From: JAHRAW01 sp965203265
GTDB lineage: Bacteria; Pseudomonadota; Gammaproteobacteria; Arenicellales; Poriferihabitantaceae
Assembly: GCA_965203265.1 (NCBI GenBank)
Contig: CBDBBV010000002.1
Span: 62,001 to 126,000, forward strand
Direction of reading: 5' to 3'
Length of the DNA stretch: 64,000 bases
Each line of letters starts with the position of its first letter. Positions within the stretch are counted from its first letter, which is position 1. The notes under the pieces were generated by a model. It was given only the letters and a program-made list of their open reading frames with translations, did no database searches and was not told the DNA's origin. A program made the position numbers and the translations under genes. Shown here one piece after another: positions 34,505-42,488 of the stretch.

Positions 34505-35302
34505 GTGAGCACTCATAGTCCGGAACGAATCGACGTTCTGCTACAGCGGGCGGGAGCCGAGTCCGCCGGCAGAGTAACTTGGTTCGAGCAGATCGATTCG
34601 ACCAACAGTTGGTTGATGGCGCAGCGGGACATTCACGCCAGAGTATGCTTGACCGAGTGGCAAACCGCCGGGCGCGGGCGCCGCGGACGAGTTTGGCAGG
34701 TGCCGCCGGCGAGCGCCGTGTTGTTGTCCATCGGCTGGGAACTCGGTAGCGCCGCCGGTGCCGCCGCTAGCGGATTGTCGCTGGTTTCCGGCTTGGCAAC
34801 GATTGACGGCTTGCGCCGCACGGGGGTGTGTTCGATCAGGTTGAAATGGCCCAACGACCTGATCGCTCGGCACGGCAAACTCGGCGGCGTGCTGACCGAA
34901 TTGCGCGGCGCCCAGTGTGTGATCGGCGTGGGCATCAATGTTGCCGCACCGTCGGCAGCGCCGCCCACGGGCGCAGCAACCGCCTACCCCCGAACCGACC
35001 TGCAATCCCTCGGCCACGACATCGACCGCGATGTGCTCGCAGCGCAACTGATCGCCGCCCACTGCCGCTATCTGCGGCGATTCTGCCGCCACGGGTTTGC
35101 CGGATTCGCCGGAGAATGGAATCGATTGAATGTGCATCGCGGGCAGCAGGTGCGAATCGAATTGCCGACGGAGTCGTTCAGCGGAATCGTGCGGGGGGTC
35201 GATGAGGACGGCGCCCTGATCGTCGAACGGGACGGCGTTCGGCGGCGGGTGATCTCGAGCGAGGCGAGCGTGCGCGCCGTCCGGGCTGGGGAAGAGCGAT
35301 GA
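34505..35302 (+). CDS. birA: Biotin-protein ligase (catalytic domain only)
   Basis: 265 residues from GTG 34505. The catalytic core is present: STNSWLM, TAGRGRRGRVW (biotinyl-AMP loop), LKWPNDL and KLGGVLTEL, then a small C-terminal SH3-like domain. The N-terminal winged-helix repressor domain of E. coli BirA is missing, so it should biotinylate AccB but not repress bio genes. The frame is open for over 1 kb upstream, but that part is antisense to ispG. It overlaps coaX by 4 bp. Confidence 0.93.
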   Translation: MSTHSPERIDVLLQRAGAESAGRVTWFEQIDSTNSWLMAQRDIHARVCLTEWQTAGRGRRGRVWQVPPASAVLLSIGWELGSAAGAAASGLSLVSGLATIDGLRRTGVCSIRLKWPNDLIARHGKLGGVLTELRGAQCVIGVGINVAAPSAAPPTGAATAYPRTDLQSLGHDIDRDVLAAQLIAAHCRYLRRFCRHGFAGFAGEWNRLNVHRGQQVRIELPTESFSGIVRGVDEDGALIVERDGVRRRVISSEASVRAVRAGEER

Positions 35303-36066
35303 AATTATTGGTGGACATCGGCAACTGCAGATTGAAATGGGCCGTCACCCACAGCGGCGATGATCTCGACGGGGACTGTGGCGTGATCGCATTGAAAAGA
35401 GATTTCCCCCCCGATCTAGCCCGATTTTCCCTCCTCAATCGACCGGAGTCCATCTGGGCGTCCTGCGTAGCCTCGCCGGCAGTGCGCCACGCTCTGATCG
35501 AATACGCGCGCCGCAAGTGGTCGCGGGAACCCGTATTCATCCATGCGCAAAAACGGCAGGCGGGCATCGTCAACGGCTATTCCGCCGCGAAAACCCTCGG
35601 CAGCGACCGCTGGGCCGCCCTGATCGCCGCCGCGACAATGTTCCCCCGCCAGCCGGTGATCGTGGTCGATGCGGGCACGGCGGTGACGGTCGACCTGCTC
35701 GACGGCGATGGTTTTTTTCGCGGCGGGGTGATTTTCCCCGGCGTGCACAGCATGGGATTGGCGCTACACGGGCAAACCGAAAACCTCACGCTGGACGGCG
35801 CCGACGATCCGGCCGCAGAGGTGGATTCCGCTGCCACCGCCACCGATACCAGATCGGCCATTGCCGGCGGCACGCTGTTGGCCGTGGTCGGCGGAATCGA
35901 ACTCGCCGTGGCGCGCCAGAAGCAGTCGTTGCAGGCGGAGTGCCGGATAATCGCCACCGGCGGCGACGCCGAGCGAATCGTGCCGCTGCTCACCGGCGCA
36001 GTCGAAATCGTGCCGCAGCTGGTGTTGCGCGGATTGGCGATCATCTCTCGGTGGTCGCTTCGATGA
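35299..36066 (+). CDS. coaX: Type III pantothenate kinase
   Basis: 255 residues, ASKHA fold. The N-terminal VDIGNCRLKWAV phosphate loop, the middle GSDRWAALIAA and VVDAGTAVTVDLL (catalytic Asp), and the C-terminal IATGGDAERI. First step of coenzyme A synthesis; cytoplasmic. The stop overlaps the next start (ATGA). Confidence 0.93.
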   Translation: MKLLVDIGNCRLKWAVTHSGDDLDGDCGVIALKRDFPPDLARFSLLNRPESIWASCVASPAVRHALIEYARRKWSREPVFIHAQKRQAGIVNGYSAAKTLGSDRWAALIAAATMFPRQPVIVVDAGTAVTVDLLDGDGFFRGGVIFPGVHSMGLALHGQTENLTLDGADDPAAEVDSAATATDTRSAIAGGTLLAVVGGIELAVARQKQSLQAECRIIATGGDAERIVPLLTGAVEIVPQLVLRGLAIISRWSLR

Positions 36067-36758
36067 AGTGGGTTGCGCTACTGCTGTTCATCGCCAATGT
36101 GGTCTTCTACCTGTGGGCCGGCAGTGGCAACGGAGTGGTCGAGCCGCCCGGTTTGGCCACACCGGATGTGAATCCGGATGGCATGTTGTTGCTGGGCGAA
36201 GCGCAAACCGCCACCGCCTCGGAAAATGCGCCGCGCCCGTCTCCGGAGGAAGCCCGACAAGATATGCCCGATTTGTCGTGTTACCGCATCGGCCCGTTTC
36301 GGGAGTCGAGCGGTTGGTTGGCCGCCGAGCAATGGATGGGCGCGCAGCAATTCGCCTATCGGGCGGTGCGCAGCGAGAGAAGGGAGATGCGGGCGATTCG
36401 AGTGTATCTCGGCCCCTTCGATTCGGCGGATGCGGCCAAGCCGACGGTGGATTGGCTCGAAACTCAGGGAATCGAGCATTTCGCCGATCCGCAAGAGCCG
36501 GGGGAAATGCGCATTTCTCTGGGATATTTCATTCAGGAGGCGTTGGCGGCGCGGTTTGCCGCGCACCTGTTGTCGCGCGGCATTGAGGCCAATTCCCGGG
36601 TGGAATATCGCGTCATGGGGCCCTTCGATTGGATGGAGGCGACGGTGGACAGCACGGCTCGCCGGGATCTCCTGTTTTCGCGGCGCTGGTTTGAAGAGGG
36701 GGTGGCGGTGTCCAAGATCGACTGCAGCGGGATTTCGCCGCCGGCGGAACCCGGCTGA
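36063..36758 (+). CDS. SPOR-domain membrane-anchored protein
   Basis: 231 residues from ATG 36063, overlapping coaX by 4 bp. A single N-terminal membrane segment (VALLLFIANVVFYLWAG) is followed by a Pro/Ala-rich linker. Two SPOR-like beta-alpha-beta units follow: CYRIGPF at residue ~78 to VYLGPFDSADAA, and RISLGYFIQEALAARFAAHL to YRVMGPF. SPOR domains bind denuded septal peptidoglycan, so a periplasmic cell-division role is likely. birA-coaX-SPOR upstream of the tRNA-tuf cluster is a recurrent gammaproteobacterial order. Confidence 0.75.
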   Translation: MKWVALLLFIANVVFYLWAGSGNGVVEPPGLATPDVNPDGMLLLGEAQTATASENAPRPSPEEARQDMPDLSCYRIGPFRESSGWLAAEQWMGAQQFAYRAVRSERREMRAIRVYLGPFDSADAAKPTVDWLETQGIEHFADPQEPGEMRISLGYFIQEALAARFAAHLLSRGIEANSRVEYRVMGPFDWMEATVDSTARRDLLFSRRWFEEGVAVSKIDCSGISPPAEPG

Positions 36759-36800
36759 AAACCGAAAGCGAAATACATCGGAATTTCTATCAATTTTCTC

Positions 36801-36830
36801 TTGCAATTCCCTTTCGGCTTTGCATAAAAT
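36801..36830 (+). promoter_or_regulatory. Sigma-70 promoter of the tRNA-tuf operon
   Basis: TTGCAA (36801-36806), an 18-bp spacer and TAAAAT (36825-36830), followed by a GC-rich CGCGC discriminator typical of stringently controlled stable-RNA promoters. It lies ~105 bp upstream of the first tRNA. Confidence 0.6.
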
Positions 36831-36935
36831 CGCGCTCCATTTTTTCGTTGGGGCTTGCCGCACCGGCGCTATCTGCATCCGATGCGGCCAAGTTGTTGTA
36901 ATACAAGGGTATTTTCCGAGTATTTCCGTTTGAGT

Positions 36936-37319
36936 GCCCGCATAGCTCAGTTGGCTAGAGCAGCTGATTTGTAGATGATTGCACCTTCACGGGGAAACTC
37001 GTGAAGTGGAGGTGGCTAAAACGGGGAAACCTTCCTCGAAACCGATTCGGGCTTTGCGGCGTGCCGCATCTGGATGTTCGCGTTTTCGAGATGGCAATCC
37101 CGTGCTACGCCCGAAAGTGGTAGGCGATCGGTAGTTTGTCTCGCTGTTCGGGGGAAGTGTAGAGACTTTACACCACCCACCTGAGTCGGCCGATCGGGCG
37201 ATTGGCCGATATGGTGAAGAGAAAGTCCGGACTCCAAACTCCGGTTGAATCGGAGGCCGTGAAAACGGTAGCGGGTGTGAATCAGCAGGTCGTGGGTTCG
37301 AGTCCCTCTGCGGGCTCCA
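36936..37319 (+). tRNA. tRNA-Thr(UGU) interrupted by a group I intron
   Basis: 5' exon 36936-36972: acceptor GCCCGCA, D-arm, anticodon stem GCTGA and loop TT-TGT. 3' exon 37280-37319: AA, TCAGC closing the anticodon stem, variable loop AGGTC, T-arm with TTCGAGT, TGCGGGC closing the acceptor, then discriminator T and an encoded CCA. Joined, they form a complete 77-nt tRNA with anticodon UGU (one T-T mismatch in the T stem). The break lies exactly after anticodon base U36, the same relative site as the known bacterial tRNA-Arg(CCU) and tRNA-Ile(CAU) group I introns. It is the first gene of the thr-tyr-gly-thr-tuf cluster. Confidence 0.92.
36973..37279 (+). ncRNA. Group I self-splicing intron (IC3, Azoarcus-like)
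   Basis: 307 nt, no ORF. P1: exon UGU pairs with GCA (36981... i.e. 36981-36983) with the required U-G wobble at the splice site. P10: UGAUU (36976-36980) pairs with 3'-exon AAUCA. P2: 36985-37006, 9 bp capped by a GAAA loop. P3: GGUGG (37011-37015) with CCACC (37173-37177). P4: ACGGG (37021-37025) with CCCGU (37099-37103). P5: CUCGAAA with UUUCGAG (37084-37090). P7: GACUUU (37164-37169) with AAAGUC (37222-37227). P8: CACC...GGUG enclosing UCGGCC/GGCCGA. P9: 37239-37255, then CCGU-GAAA-ACGG (37257-37268). It ends in G. Core segments such as GUGUAGAGACU and AUGGUGAAG closely resemble the Azoarcus tRNA-Ile intron as I remember it. Confidence 0.92.
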
Positions 37320-37414
37320 GTTCGGGCGAGCGATCGGGAATCGGGGGATGCGTGATGCGACTTGGCGAGGCGAGTCATCGTGGATGGGAAGTTGAAAGCA
37401 AGCGAAATTTTGCC

Positions 37415-37499
37415 GGAGGGGTTCCCGAGCGGTCAAAGGGGGCAGACTGTAAATCTGCTGGCTCAGCCTTCGGAGGTTCGAATCCTCCCCCCTCCACCA
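37415..37499 (+). tRNA. tRNA-Tyr(GUA)
   Basis: 85 nt with acceptor GGAGGGG/CCCCTCC, a long type II variable arm, anticodon loop CTGTAAA, T-arm GGAGG-TTCGAAT-CCTCC and an encoded ACCA end. Second tRNA of the cluster. Confidence 0.95.
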
Positions 37500-37536
37500 T
37501 GGCCGCTCTCGGGCGCAACGGGTAGGGCAATGCAGC

Positions 37537-37611
37537 GCGGGTGTAGTTCAACGGCTAGAACCTCAGCCTTCCAAGCTGATGATGTGGGTTCGATTCCCAT
37601 CACCCGCTCCA
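37537..37611 (+). tRNA. tRNA-Gly(UCC)
   Basis: 75 nt; acceptor GCGGGTG/CACCCGC, anticodon loop CTTCCAA, T-loop TTCGATT, encoded CCA. Third tRNA of the cluster. Confidence 0.95.
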
Positions 37612-37697
37612 GGGCGTTGGGTGGGTTGCCGTGGAAAATTGAAATCGGTTGCCGTCGGCGTCGCAATGGGTCGCCGCTCGGGTTCCGCCTTCCGAGC

Positions 37698-37773
37698 GCC
37701 CACATAGCTCAGTCGGTAGAGCACTTTCTTGGTAAGGAAGAGGTCACCGGTTCAAATCCGGTTGTGGGCTCCA
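37698..37773 (+). tRNA. tRNA-Thr(GGU)
   Basis: 76 nt; acceptor GCCCACA/TGTGGGC, anticodon loop TTGGTAA, T-arm ACCGG-TTCAAAT-CCGGT, encoded CCA. It is uninterrupted, in contrast to tRNA-Thr(UGU) of the same cluster. Confidence 0.95.
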
Positions 37774-37865
37774 GCCGGCTCCGAGCGGGGCTGGGATATT
37801 CGCCGTCGATCCGGATTACGGGTCGATGAAATTTGAATTGTTTGATCGTTGGAGTATGCAAGACG

Positions 37866-39056
37866 ATGGCCAAAGAGAAGTTTGAGCGCAGCAAGCCGCA
37901 CATCAATGTGGGCACGATAGGACATGTGGATCACGGCAAGACCACGTTGACGGCGGCGTTGACGAAAGTTTTGTCGGATCGCTACGGCGGCCAGAGCAAG
38001 GCGTTCGAGGACATAGACAACGCACCGGAGGAGCGCGCGCGAGGCATCACCATTGCCACGGCGCATGTGGAATACGAGACCGGCGCGCGGCATTACGCCC
38101 ACGTGGATTGTCCCGGCCATGCGGATTATGTGAAGAACATGATCACCGGCGCGGCGCAGATGGACGGGGCGGTATTGGTAGTCTCGGCGGCGGATGGCCC
38201 CATGCCGCAGACGCGCGAACACATTTTGCTGGCGCGTCAGGTTGGCGTTCCGCACATCGTGGTGTACCTGAACAAGGCGGACATGGTGGACGACGAGGAG
38301 TTGCTCGAATTGGTGGAGATGGAGGTACGCGAACTGTTGAGCAAGTACGATTTCCCCGGAGACGACACGCCGATCATCACCGGCAGCGCATTGAAGGCGT
38401 TGGAGGGAGATGAATCGGATCTAGGCGGCGGTTCCATCCTGAAACTGGCGGAGGCGCTGGACGCGCACATACCGGAGCCGGAGCGAGCGGTGGACGGAGA
38501 CTTTCTCATGCCGGTCGAGGATGTATTCTCGATTTCGGGCCGGGGCACGGTGGTAACGGGCCGCATCGAGCGAGGCGTTGTGAAAGTCGGCGAGGAAGTA
38601 GCCATAGTCGGTTTGCGCAAGACCGCATCGACCACCTGCACGGGCGTGGAGATGTTCCGCAAATTGCTGGACGAGGGCAGAGCGGGCGACAATGTTGGCA
38701 TATTGCTGCGCGGCACGAAGCGTGATCAGGTGGAGCGCGGACAGGTATTGGCGCGTCCGGGCTCGATCACGCCGCACACGAGATTCGAGTCGGAGGTATA
38801 CATTTTGTCGAAGGAGGAGGGCGGACGGCACACGCCGTTTTTCGCTGGTTATCGCCCGCAGTTTTACTTTCGCACGACGGATGTGACGGGAGCGGTGGAG
38901 TTGCCGTCCGGTGTGGAGATGGTGATGCCCGGCGACAATATAGGTTTGACGGCGGAGTTGATTTCGCCGATAGCGATGGAGGAGGGCTTGCGCTTTGCGA
39001 TACGCGAAGGCGGTCGCACCGTGGGCGCCGGCGTGGTTACCAAGATCGTCAAGTGA
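37866..39056 (+). CDS. tuf: Elongation factor Tu, copy 1
   Basis: 396 residues from ATG 37866; the open frame upstream from 37833 is not conserved. G-domain motifs GHVDHGKTT (18-26), DCPGHADYVK and NKADMVDD are intact. It delivers aminoacyl-tRNA to the ribosome. By eye the protein is identical to copy 2 at 54456, with scattered synonymous differences only. Codon use is unlike its neighbours: about 8 of ~22 Ile codons are ATA, and many Leu codons are TTG. It follows four tRNA genes and precedes tRNA-Trp and secE. Confidence 0.98.
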   Translation: MAKEKFERSKPHINVGTIGHVDHGKTTLTAALTKVLSDRYGGQSKAFEDIDNAPEERARGITIATAHVEYETGARHYAHVDCPGHADYVKNMITGAAQMDGAVLVVSAADGPMPQTREHILLARQVGVPHIVVYLNKADMVDDEELLELVEMEVRELLSKYDFPGDDTPIITGSALKALEGDESDLGGGSILKLAEALDAHIPEPERAVDGDFLMPVEDVFSISGRGTVVTGRIERGVVKVGEEVAIVGLRKTASTTCTGVEMFRKLLDEGRAGDNVGILLRGTKRDQVERGQVLARPGSITPHTRFESEVYILSKEEGGRHTPFFAGYRPQFYFRTTDVTGAVELPSGVEMVMPGDNIGLTAELISPIAMEEGLRFAIREGGRTVGAGVVTKIVK

Positions 39057-39098
39057 TTCCGACGAAATGCGCATCCGAACATGGTTATGCCGAATAGA

Positions 39099-39174
39099 AG
39101 GCCAGTAGCTCAATTGGCAGAGCGGCGGTCTCCAAAACCGCAGGTTGGGGGTTCGATTCCCTCCTGGCCTGCCA
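39099..39174 (+). tRNA. tRNA-Trp(CCA)
   Basis: 76 nt; acceptor AGGCCAG/CTGGCCT, anticodon loop CTCCAAA, T-loop TTCGATT, discriminator G and encoded CCA. It lies between tuf and secE, as in many gammaproteobacteria. Confidence 0.95.
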
Positions 39175-39207
39175 GACGATAACCGCCTGAACGAGGTTTT
39201 TGCAGCG

Positions 39208-39558
39208 ATGGACACGATCAAGCTCATTCTCGCGGGGCTGGCAATCGCGGCCGCCGTGGCGGCCTATTACCAGTTCGACGACTGGCTGCAGGTCGCCCGA
39301 GTGGGCGTGGTGCTCGCCGGCGTATTGCTTGCCGGACTCGTCTTCCTGACCACCGAGACGGGCAGGTCGGCCATGGCGTTCACCAAGGGGGCGAACACCG
39401 AGCGCCAGAAAATGGTGTGGCCGGGTCGGCGGGAAGCGATGCAAGTAACCGGCCTGGTGCTGGTCATGGTGGTTTTTCTGGGGTTGTACCTGTGGCTGTT
39501 GGATTCGTTGTCGTTTTTCGGAATTTACGACCTGCTTCTCGGAGTGCAGAGCGGCTAA
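39208..39558 (+). CDS. secE: Preprotein translocase subunit SecE
   Basis: 116 residues from ATG 39208. Three membrane segments (IKLILAGLAIAAAVAAYY; VARVGVVLAGVLLAGLVF; TGLVLVMVVFLGLYLWLL) with the conserved cytoplasmic E-KMVWPGRREA hinge between the second and third. It clamps SecY in the inner-membrane translocon. It is 4 bp from nusG. Confidence 0.95.
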   Translation: MDTIKLILAGLAIAAAVAAYYQFDDWLQVARVGVVLAGVLLAGLVFLTTETGRSAMAFTKGANTERQKMVWPGRREAMQVTGLVLVMVVFLGLYLWLLDSLSFFGIYDLLLGVQSG

Positions 39559-39562
39559 AGCC

Positions 39563-40141
39563 ATGAGCGAACAGACTACCGCACGAACGGCCTCCGCCAT
39601 CGAGGGCAAACGCTGGTATGTGATACAGGCGTTTTCCGGATACGAGAAGCAGGTGCAGAAATCGTTGCGCGAACGCATCGATCGCGATCGCAGCGAGGTG
39701 CAGGAATGCTTTGGCGAAATTCTGGTGCCCACCGAAGAGGTGGTGGAAATGAAGGGGGGGCAAAAGCGCACCAGCGAGCGCAAGTTCTTTCCGGGCTATG
39801 TGCTGGTGCACATGCACATGACCGATGAGACTTGGCATCTGGTCAAGAGTGTGCCCAAGGTGGCCGGCTTCATCGGCGGCACGGAAAACCGCCCGATGCC
39901 CATCGCCGATCGGGAGGCGGAGGAAATCATTCAGCAGGTTTCCGACAGCGTGGACAAACCGAAGATGAAATTCACCTTCGCCCCCGGAGAGCTGGTACGA
40001 ATCATCGACGGGCCGTTCGCGGAATTCAACGGCACCGTGGAAGATGTGAATTTCGACAAGGCGAAGTTGCGAGTTTCGGTGACGATTCTGGGGCGTTCGA
40101 CTCCGGTGGAGCTGGACTTCGCCCACGTCGCGAAAGGCTAG
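39563..40141 (+). CDS. nusG: Transcription termination/antitermination factor NusG
   Basis: 192 residues. NGN domain (RWYVIQAFSGYEKQVQKSL ... KFFPGYVLVHMHM-TD-TWHLVKSVP) and C-terminal KOW domain (GELVRIIDGPFAEFNGTVEDVN). It binds RNA polymerase and links it to Rho or ribosomal S10, which is also in this window. Confidence 0.97.
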   Translation: MSEQTTARTASAIEGKRWYVIQAFSGYEKQVQKSLRERIDRDRSEVQECFGEILVPTEEVVEMKGGQKRTSERKFFPGYVLVHMHMTDETWHLVKSVPKVAGFIGGTENRPMPIADREAEEIIQQVSDSVDKPKMKFTFAPGELVRIIDGPFAEFNGTVEDVNFDKAKLRVSVTILGRSTPVELDFAHVAKG

Positions 40142-40185
40142 TTATCGCGCATAACCCGAAGAGATTGACCCGTAAGGAGTAAACC

Positions 40186-40617
40186 ATGGCGAAGAAAATC
40201 GAGGCATATATCAAGCTGCAAATCCCCGCGGGGGATGCCAAGCCGAGCCCTCCGGTGGGGCCGGCGCTCGGCCAGCACGGCCTCAACATCATGGAATTCT
40301 GCAAGTCCTTCAACGCCGAAACCGGCGACATGGAGAAGGGACTGCCGATCCCCGTGGTGATCACTGTGTACGTCGACAAGAGTTTCTCTTTCGTCAAGAA
40401 AACGCCGCCGGCCTCGGTGCTGCTGAAGAAGGCGGCGGGCGTGAACAAGGGCAGCGGTGCCCCCAATCGCGACAAGATCGGCACGGTGAGCCGAGCGCAG
40501 CTCGAGGAAATCGCCAAAACCAAGCAGCCGGACTTGAACGCATTCGATCTGGAGCGGGCGGTTCGCATCATCGCCGGCAGCGCCCGCAGCATGGGCATCG
40601 AAACGGAGGGCGTGTAG
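40186..40617 (+). CDS. rplK: Ribosomal protein L11
   Basis: 143 residues, normal length. Start KKIEAYIKLQIPAGDAKPSPPVGPALGQHG and the C-terminal RNA-binding IAGSARSMGIE are typical. A strong AAGGAG ribosome-binding site precedes the ATG. Part of the GTPase centre and needed for the RelA stringent response. Confidence 0.97.
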   Translation: MAKKIEAYIKLQIPAGDAKPSPPVGPALGQHGLNIMEFCKSFNAETGDMEKGLPIPVVITVYVDKSFSFVKKTPPASVLLKKAAGVNKGSGAPNRDKIGTVSRAQLEEIAKTKQPDLNAFDLERAVRIIAGSARSMGIETEGV

Positions 40618-40618
40618 C

Positions 40619-41320
40619 ATGGCCAAGGCGGGCAAGAGAATACGCGCGGCGGCGGAAAAAATCGACCGCGAAAAGCAGTATCCGCTGCAACAGGCGGTGT
40701 CGCTGGTGAAGGAATTGGCTTCGGCGGGATTCGATGAATCCGTAGACGCGGCGGTCAATCTCGGCGTCAATGCGCGCAAATCGGATCAGAATGTTCGCGG
40801 CGCCACGGTGTTGCCGAAAGGCACCGGCAAGACCGTGCGGGTTGCGGTGTTTGCCGACGGCGACGGCGCCGAAGCGGCTGTAGCGGCCGGCGCCGATGTG
40901 GTCGGGCTGGACGATCTGGCGGAAACCGTCCGTCAGGGGCAGATCGAGTTCGACCTGTGCATCGCCACGCCGGCCGCCATGGGGGTGGTGGGCTCGCTGG
41001 GGCAGATTCTCGGGCCGCGCGGCCTCATGCCGAATCCCAAGATCGGTACCGTGACCACCGATGTCGGCAAGGCGGTGCGCGATGCCAAGTCGGGTCAGGT
41101 TCGCTATCGCATCGACAAGGCCGGCCTGATTCACTGCCCGATCGGCAAAGTCTCTTTCTCACCGGAGGATCTGGAGGAGAATCTGAATGCGCTGGTAGCC
41201 GCACTGATCAAATCCAAGCCGGCCGCCTCCAAGGGTCAGTACATTCGCCGGATTGCCCTGTCGAGCACGATGGGTCCCGGGGTGCGGGTGGAGCGCGGTA
41301 GCATTGCCGCGATCCGATAG
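40619..41320 (+). CDS. rplA: Ribosomal protein L1
   Basis: 233 residues, 1 bp after rplK, so translation is coupled. Contains DESVDAAVNLGVNARKSDQNVRG and GPRGLMPNPKIGTVT. It forms the L1 stalk; in E. coli L1 represses this operon by binding the rplK leader. Confidence 0.97.
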   Translation: MAKAGKRIRAAAEKIDREKQYPLQQAVSLVKELASAGFDESVDAAVNLGVNARKSDQNVRGATVLPKGTGKTVRVAVFADGDGAEAAVAAGADVVGLDDLAETVRQGQIEFDLCIATPAAMGVVGSLGQILGPRGLMPNPKIGTVTTDVGKAVRDAKSGQVRYRIDKAGLIHCPIGKVSFSPEDLEENLNALVAALIKSKPAASKGQYIRRIALSSTMGPGVRVERGSIAAIR

Positions 41321-41391
41321 GTTTCGAATCGAGGTCATCGATGGGTGTCGTCATGCGAACTGTAACTGTCTTTGAGCGGTAGAGAATTCAA

Positions 41392-41946
41392 ATGAGTCTA
41401 AGTCTCAATCAGAAGAAGGCCGTGGTCGGCGAAGTGTCCGAGGCACTCGTCTCGGCGCAGGCGGGCGTGCTCGCCGAGTATCGCGGGTTGACCGTGGCCG
41501 AACTGACCGTGTTGCGCACGCAGGCGCGCACTCAGGGCGTGTGGATCAAGGTGGTGAAAAACAGCCTTGCCAGACGCATTGTCGCCGACTCCGACTTCGC
41601 GTGCCTGAGCGAGCACTTCGTCGGTCCGGTGATTTTCTCGATGTCCGAGGATGCGGTTGCGGTTGCTCGGGTGATGAGCGAATTTGCCGAGGACAACGAG
41701 GCCCTGAAGATCACCGCGGGCGTCATGAACGGCGCGCTGATCGACGCGGCCACCATCGGCGGGTTGGCAAAACTGCCGAGCCGCGATGCCCTTCTCGCGC
41801 AGCTTGCGGGCGTCTTGCTGGCGCCGCTGCAGAAACTGGCGGTAACGCTCAACGAGATTCCGTCCGGATTGGCTCGCGCGTTGGACGCGGTGGCGCGTTC
41901 GAAGGGCGCGGAGCAGCCGCCTGCCGCGGAGCAGCCGCCTGTTTGA
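41392..41946 (+). CDS. rplJ: Ribosomal protein L10
   Basis: 184 residues. N-terminal K--VVGEVSEAL---QAGVLAEYRGLTVAELTVLR and VVKNSLARR. It anchors L7/L12 on the stalk. The C-terminus ends in two copies of a Glu-Gln-Pro-Pro element encoded by an 18-bp tandem repeat (41908-41943). The 71-bp gap upstream would hold any L10 leader; I see no definite structure in it. Confidence 0.96.
   Translation: MSLSLNQKKAVVGEVSEALVSAQAGVLAEYRGLTVAELTVLRTQARTQGVWIKVVKNSLARRIVADSDFACLSEHFVGPVIFSMSEDAVAVARVMSEFAEDNEALKITAGVMNGALIDAATIGGLAKLPSRDALLAQLAGVLLAPLQKLAVTLNEIPSGLARALDAVARSKGAEQPPAAEQPPV
41908..41943 (+). repeat. 18-bp tandem repeat at the rplJ 3' end
   Basis: Two 18-mers (GCGGAGCAGCCGCCTGCC, then the same with GTT at the end), in frame, encoding the final AEQPPA/V of L10. 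Confidence 0.75.
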
Positions 41947-42024
41947 GGGCGCTCGAAGTATCGGTAAATCCATTCGAAGTGTCATTTTCGTGTTGTAGTT
42001 CTCAGTACTCAGGAGTATCAAACC

Positions 42025-42405
42025 ATGTCTTTATCCAAACAAGAAATCCTCGACGGCATCGCCGAGATGTCCGTTCTTGACCTGTCCGAGTTGATCAAGG
42101 GCATAGAAGAGAAATTCGGCGTTTCCGCCGCCGCGCCGGTTGCGGTGGCGGCCCCCGGCGCTGCCGACGGCGGCGCCGCCGAGGTCGAGGAGCAGACCGA
42201 ATTCGATCTGATTCTGACCGCGTTCGGCGACAAGAAAGTCGGCGTGATCAAGGCGGTTCGCGCGATCACCGGGTTGGGCCTCAAGGAGGCCAAGGACTTG
42301 GTGGAATCGGCGCCGTCGGCGGTCAAGGAGGGCCTCGGCAAAGAAGAGGCGGAGGCGCTGAAAGCGCAAATCGAAGAGGCTGGTGGCTCGGTCGAACTCA
42401 AGTAA
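42025..42405 (+). CDS. rplL: Ribosomal protein L7/L12
   Basis: 126 residues: N-terminal dimerisation helix (LSKQEILDGIAEMSVLDLSELIKGIEEKFGV), Ala-rich hinge, and the globular domain with EKTEFDL-like EEQTEFDLILTAFGDKKVGVIKAVR and LGLKEAKDLVESAP. It recruits elongation factors. Confidence 0.97.
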   Translation: MSLSKQEILDGIAEMSVLDLSELIKGIEEKFGVSAAAPVAVAAPGAADGGAAEVEEQTEFDLILTAFGDKKVGVIKAVRAITGLGLKEAKDLVESAPSAVKEGLGKEEAEALKAQIEEAGGSVELK

Positions 42406-42429
42406 CCGAGGTAACCAAGCGAGCAAATG

Positions 42430-42458
42430 ACCGTTCAGCCGAGCCGGGCTTGAACGGT
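42430..42458 (+). terminator. Attenuator-like hairpin between rplL and rpoB
   Basis: ACCGTTCA (42430-42437) pairs exactly with TGAACGGT (42451-42458); GCC/GGC extends the stem inside, and TTTCC follows. The position matches the partial rplL-rpoB terminator known in E. coli. Confidence 0.6.
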
Positions 42459-42468
42459 TTCCGCGTTT

Positions 42469-42488
42469 GCGGCGGGGCGCCCCGCCGC
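42469..42488. promoter_or_regulatory. Perfect 20-bp GC palindrome in the rpoB leader
   Basis: Bases 42469-42478 (GCGGCGGGGC) are the exact reverse complement of 42479-42488. It lies 11 bp after the rplL-rpoB hairpin. As RNA it is a very strong stem with a minimal loop, and could be an RNase III-type processing site or reinforce attenuation. Confidence 0.5.

Noticed and set aside
36936..37319. tRNA-Thr(UGU) as a pseudogene broken by an insertion
   Set aside because: Both exons are perfect, the break is exactly after U36, and the insert has the pairings and terminal G of a group I intron.
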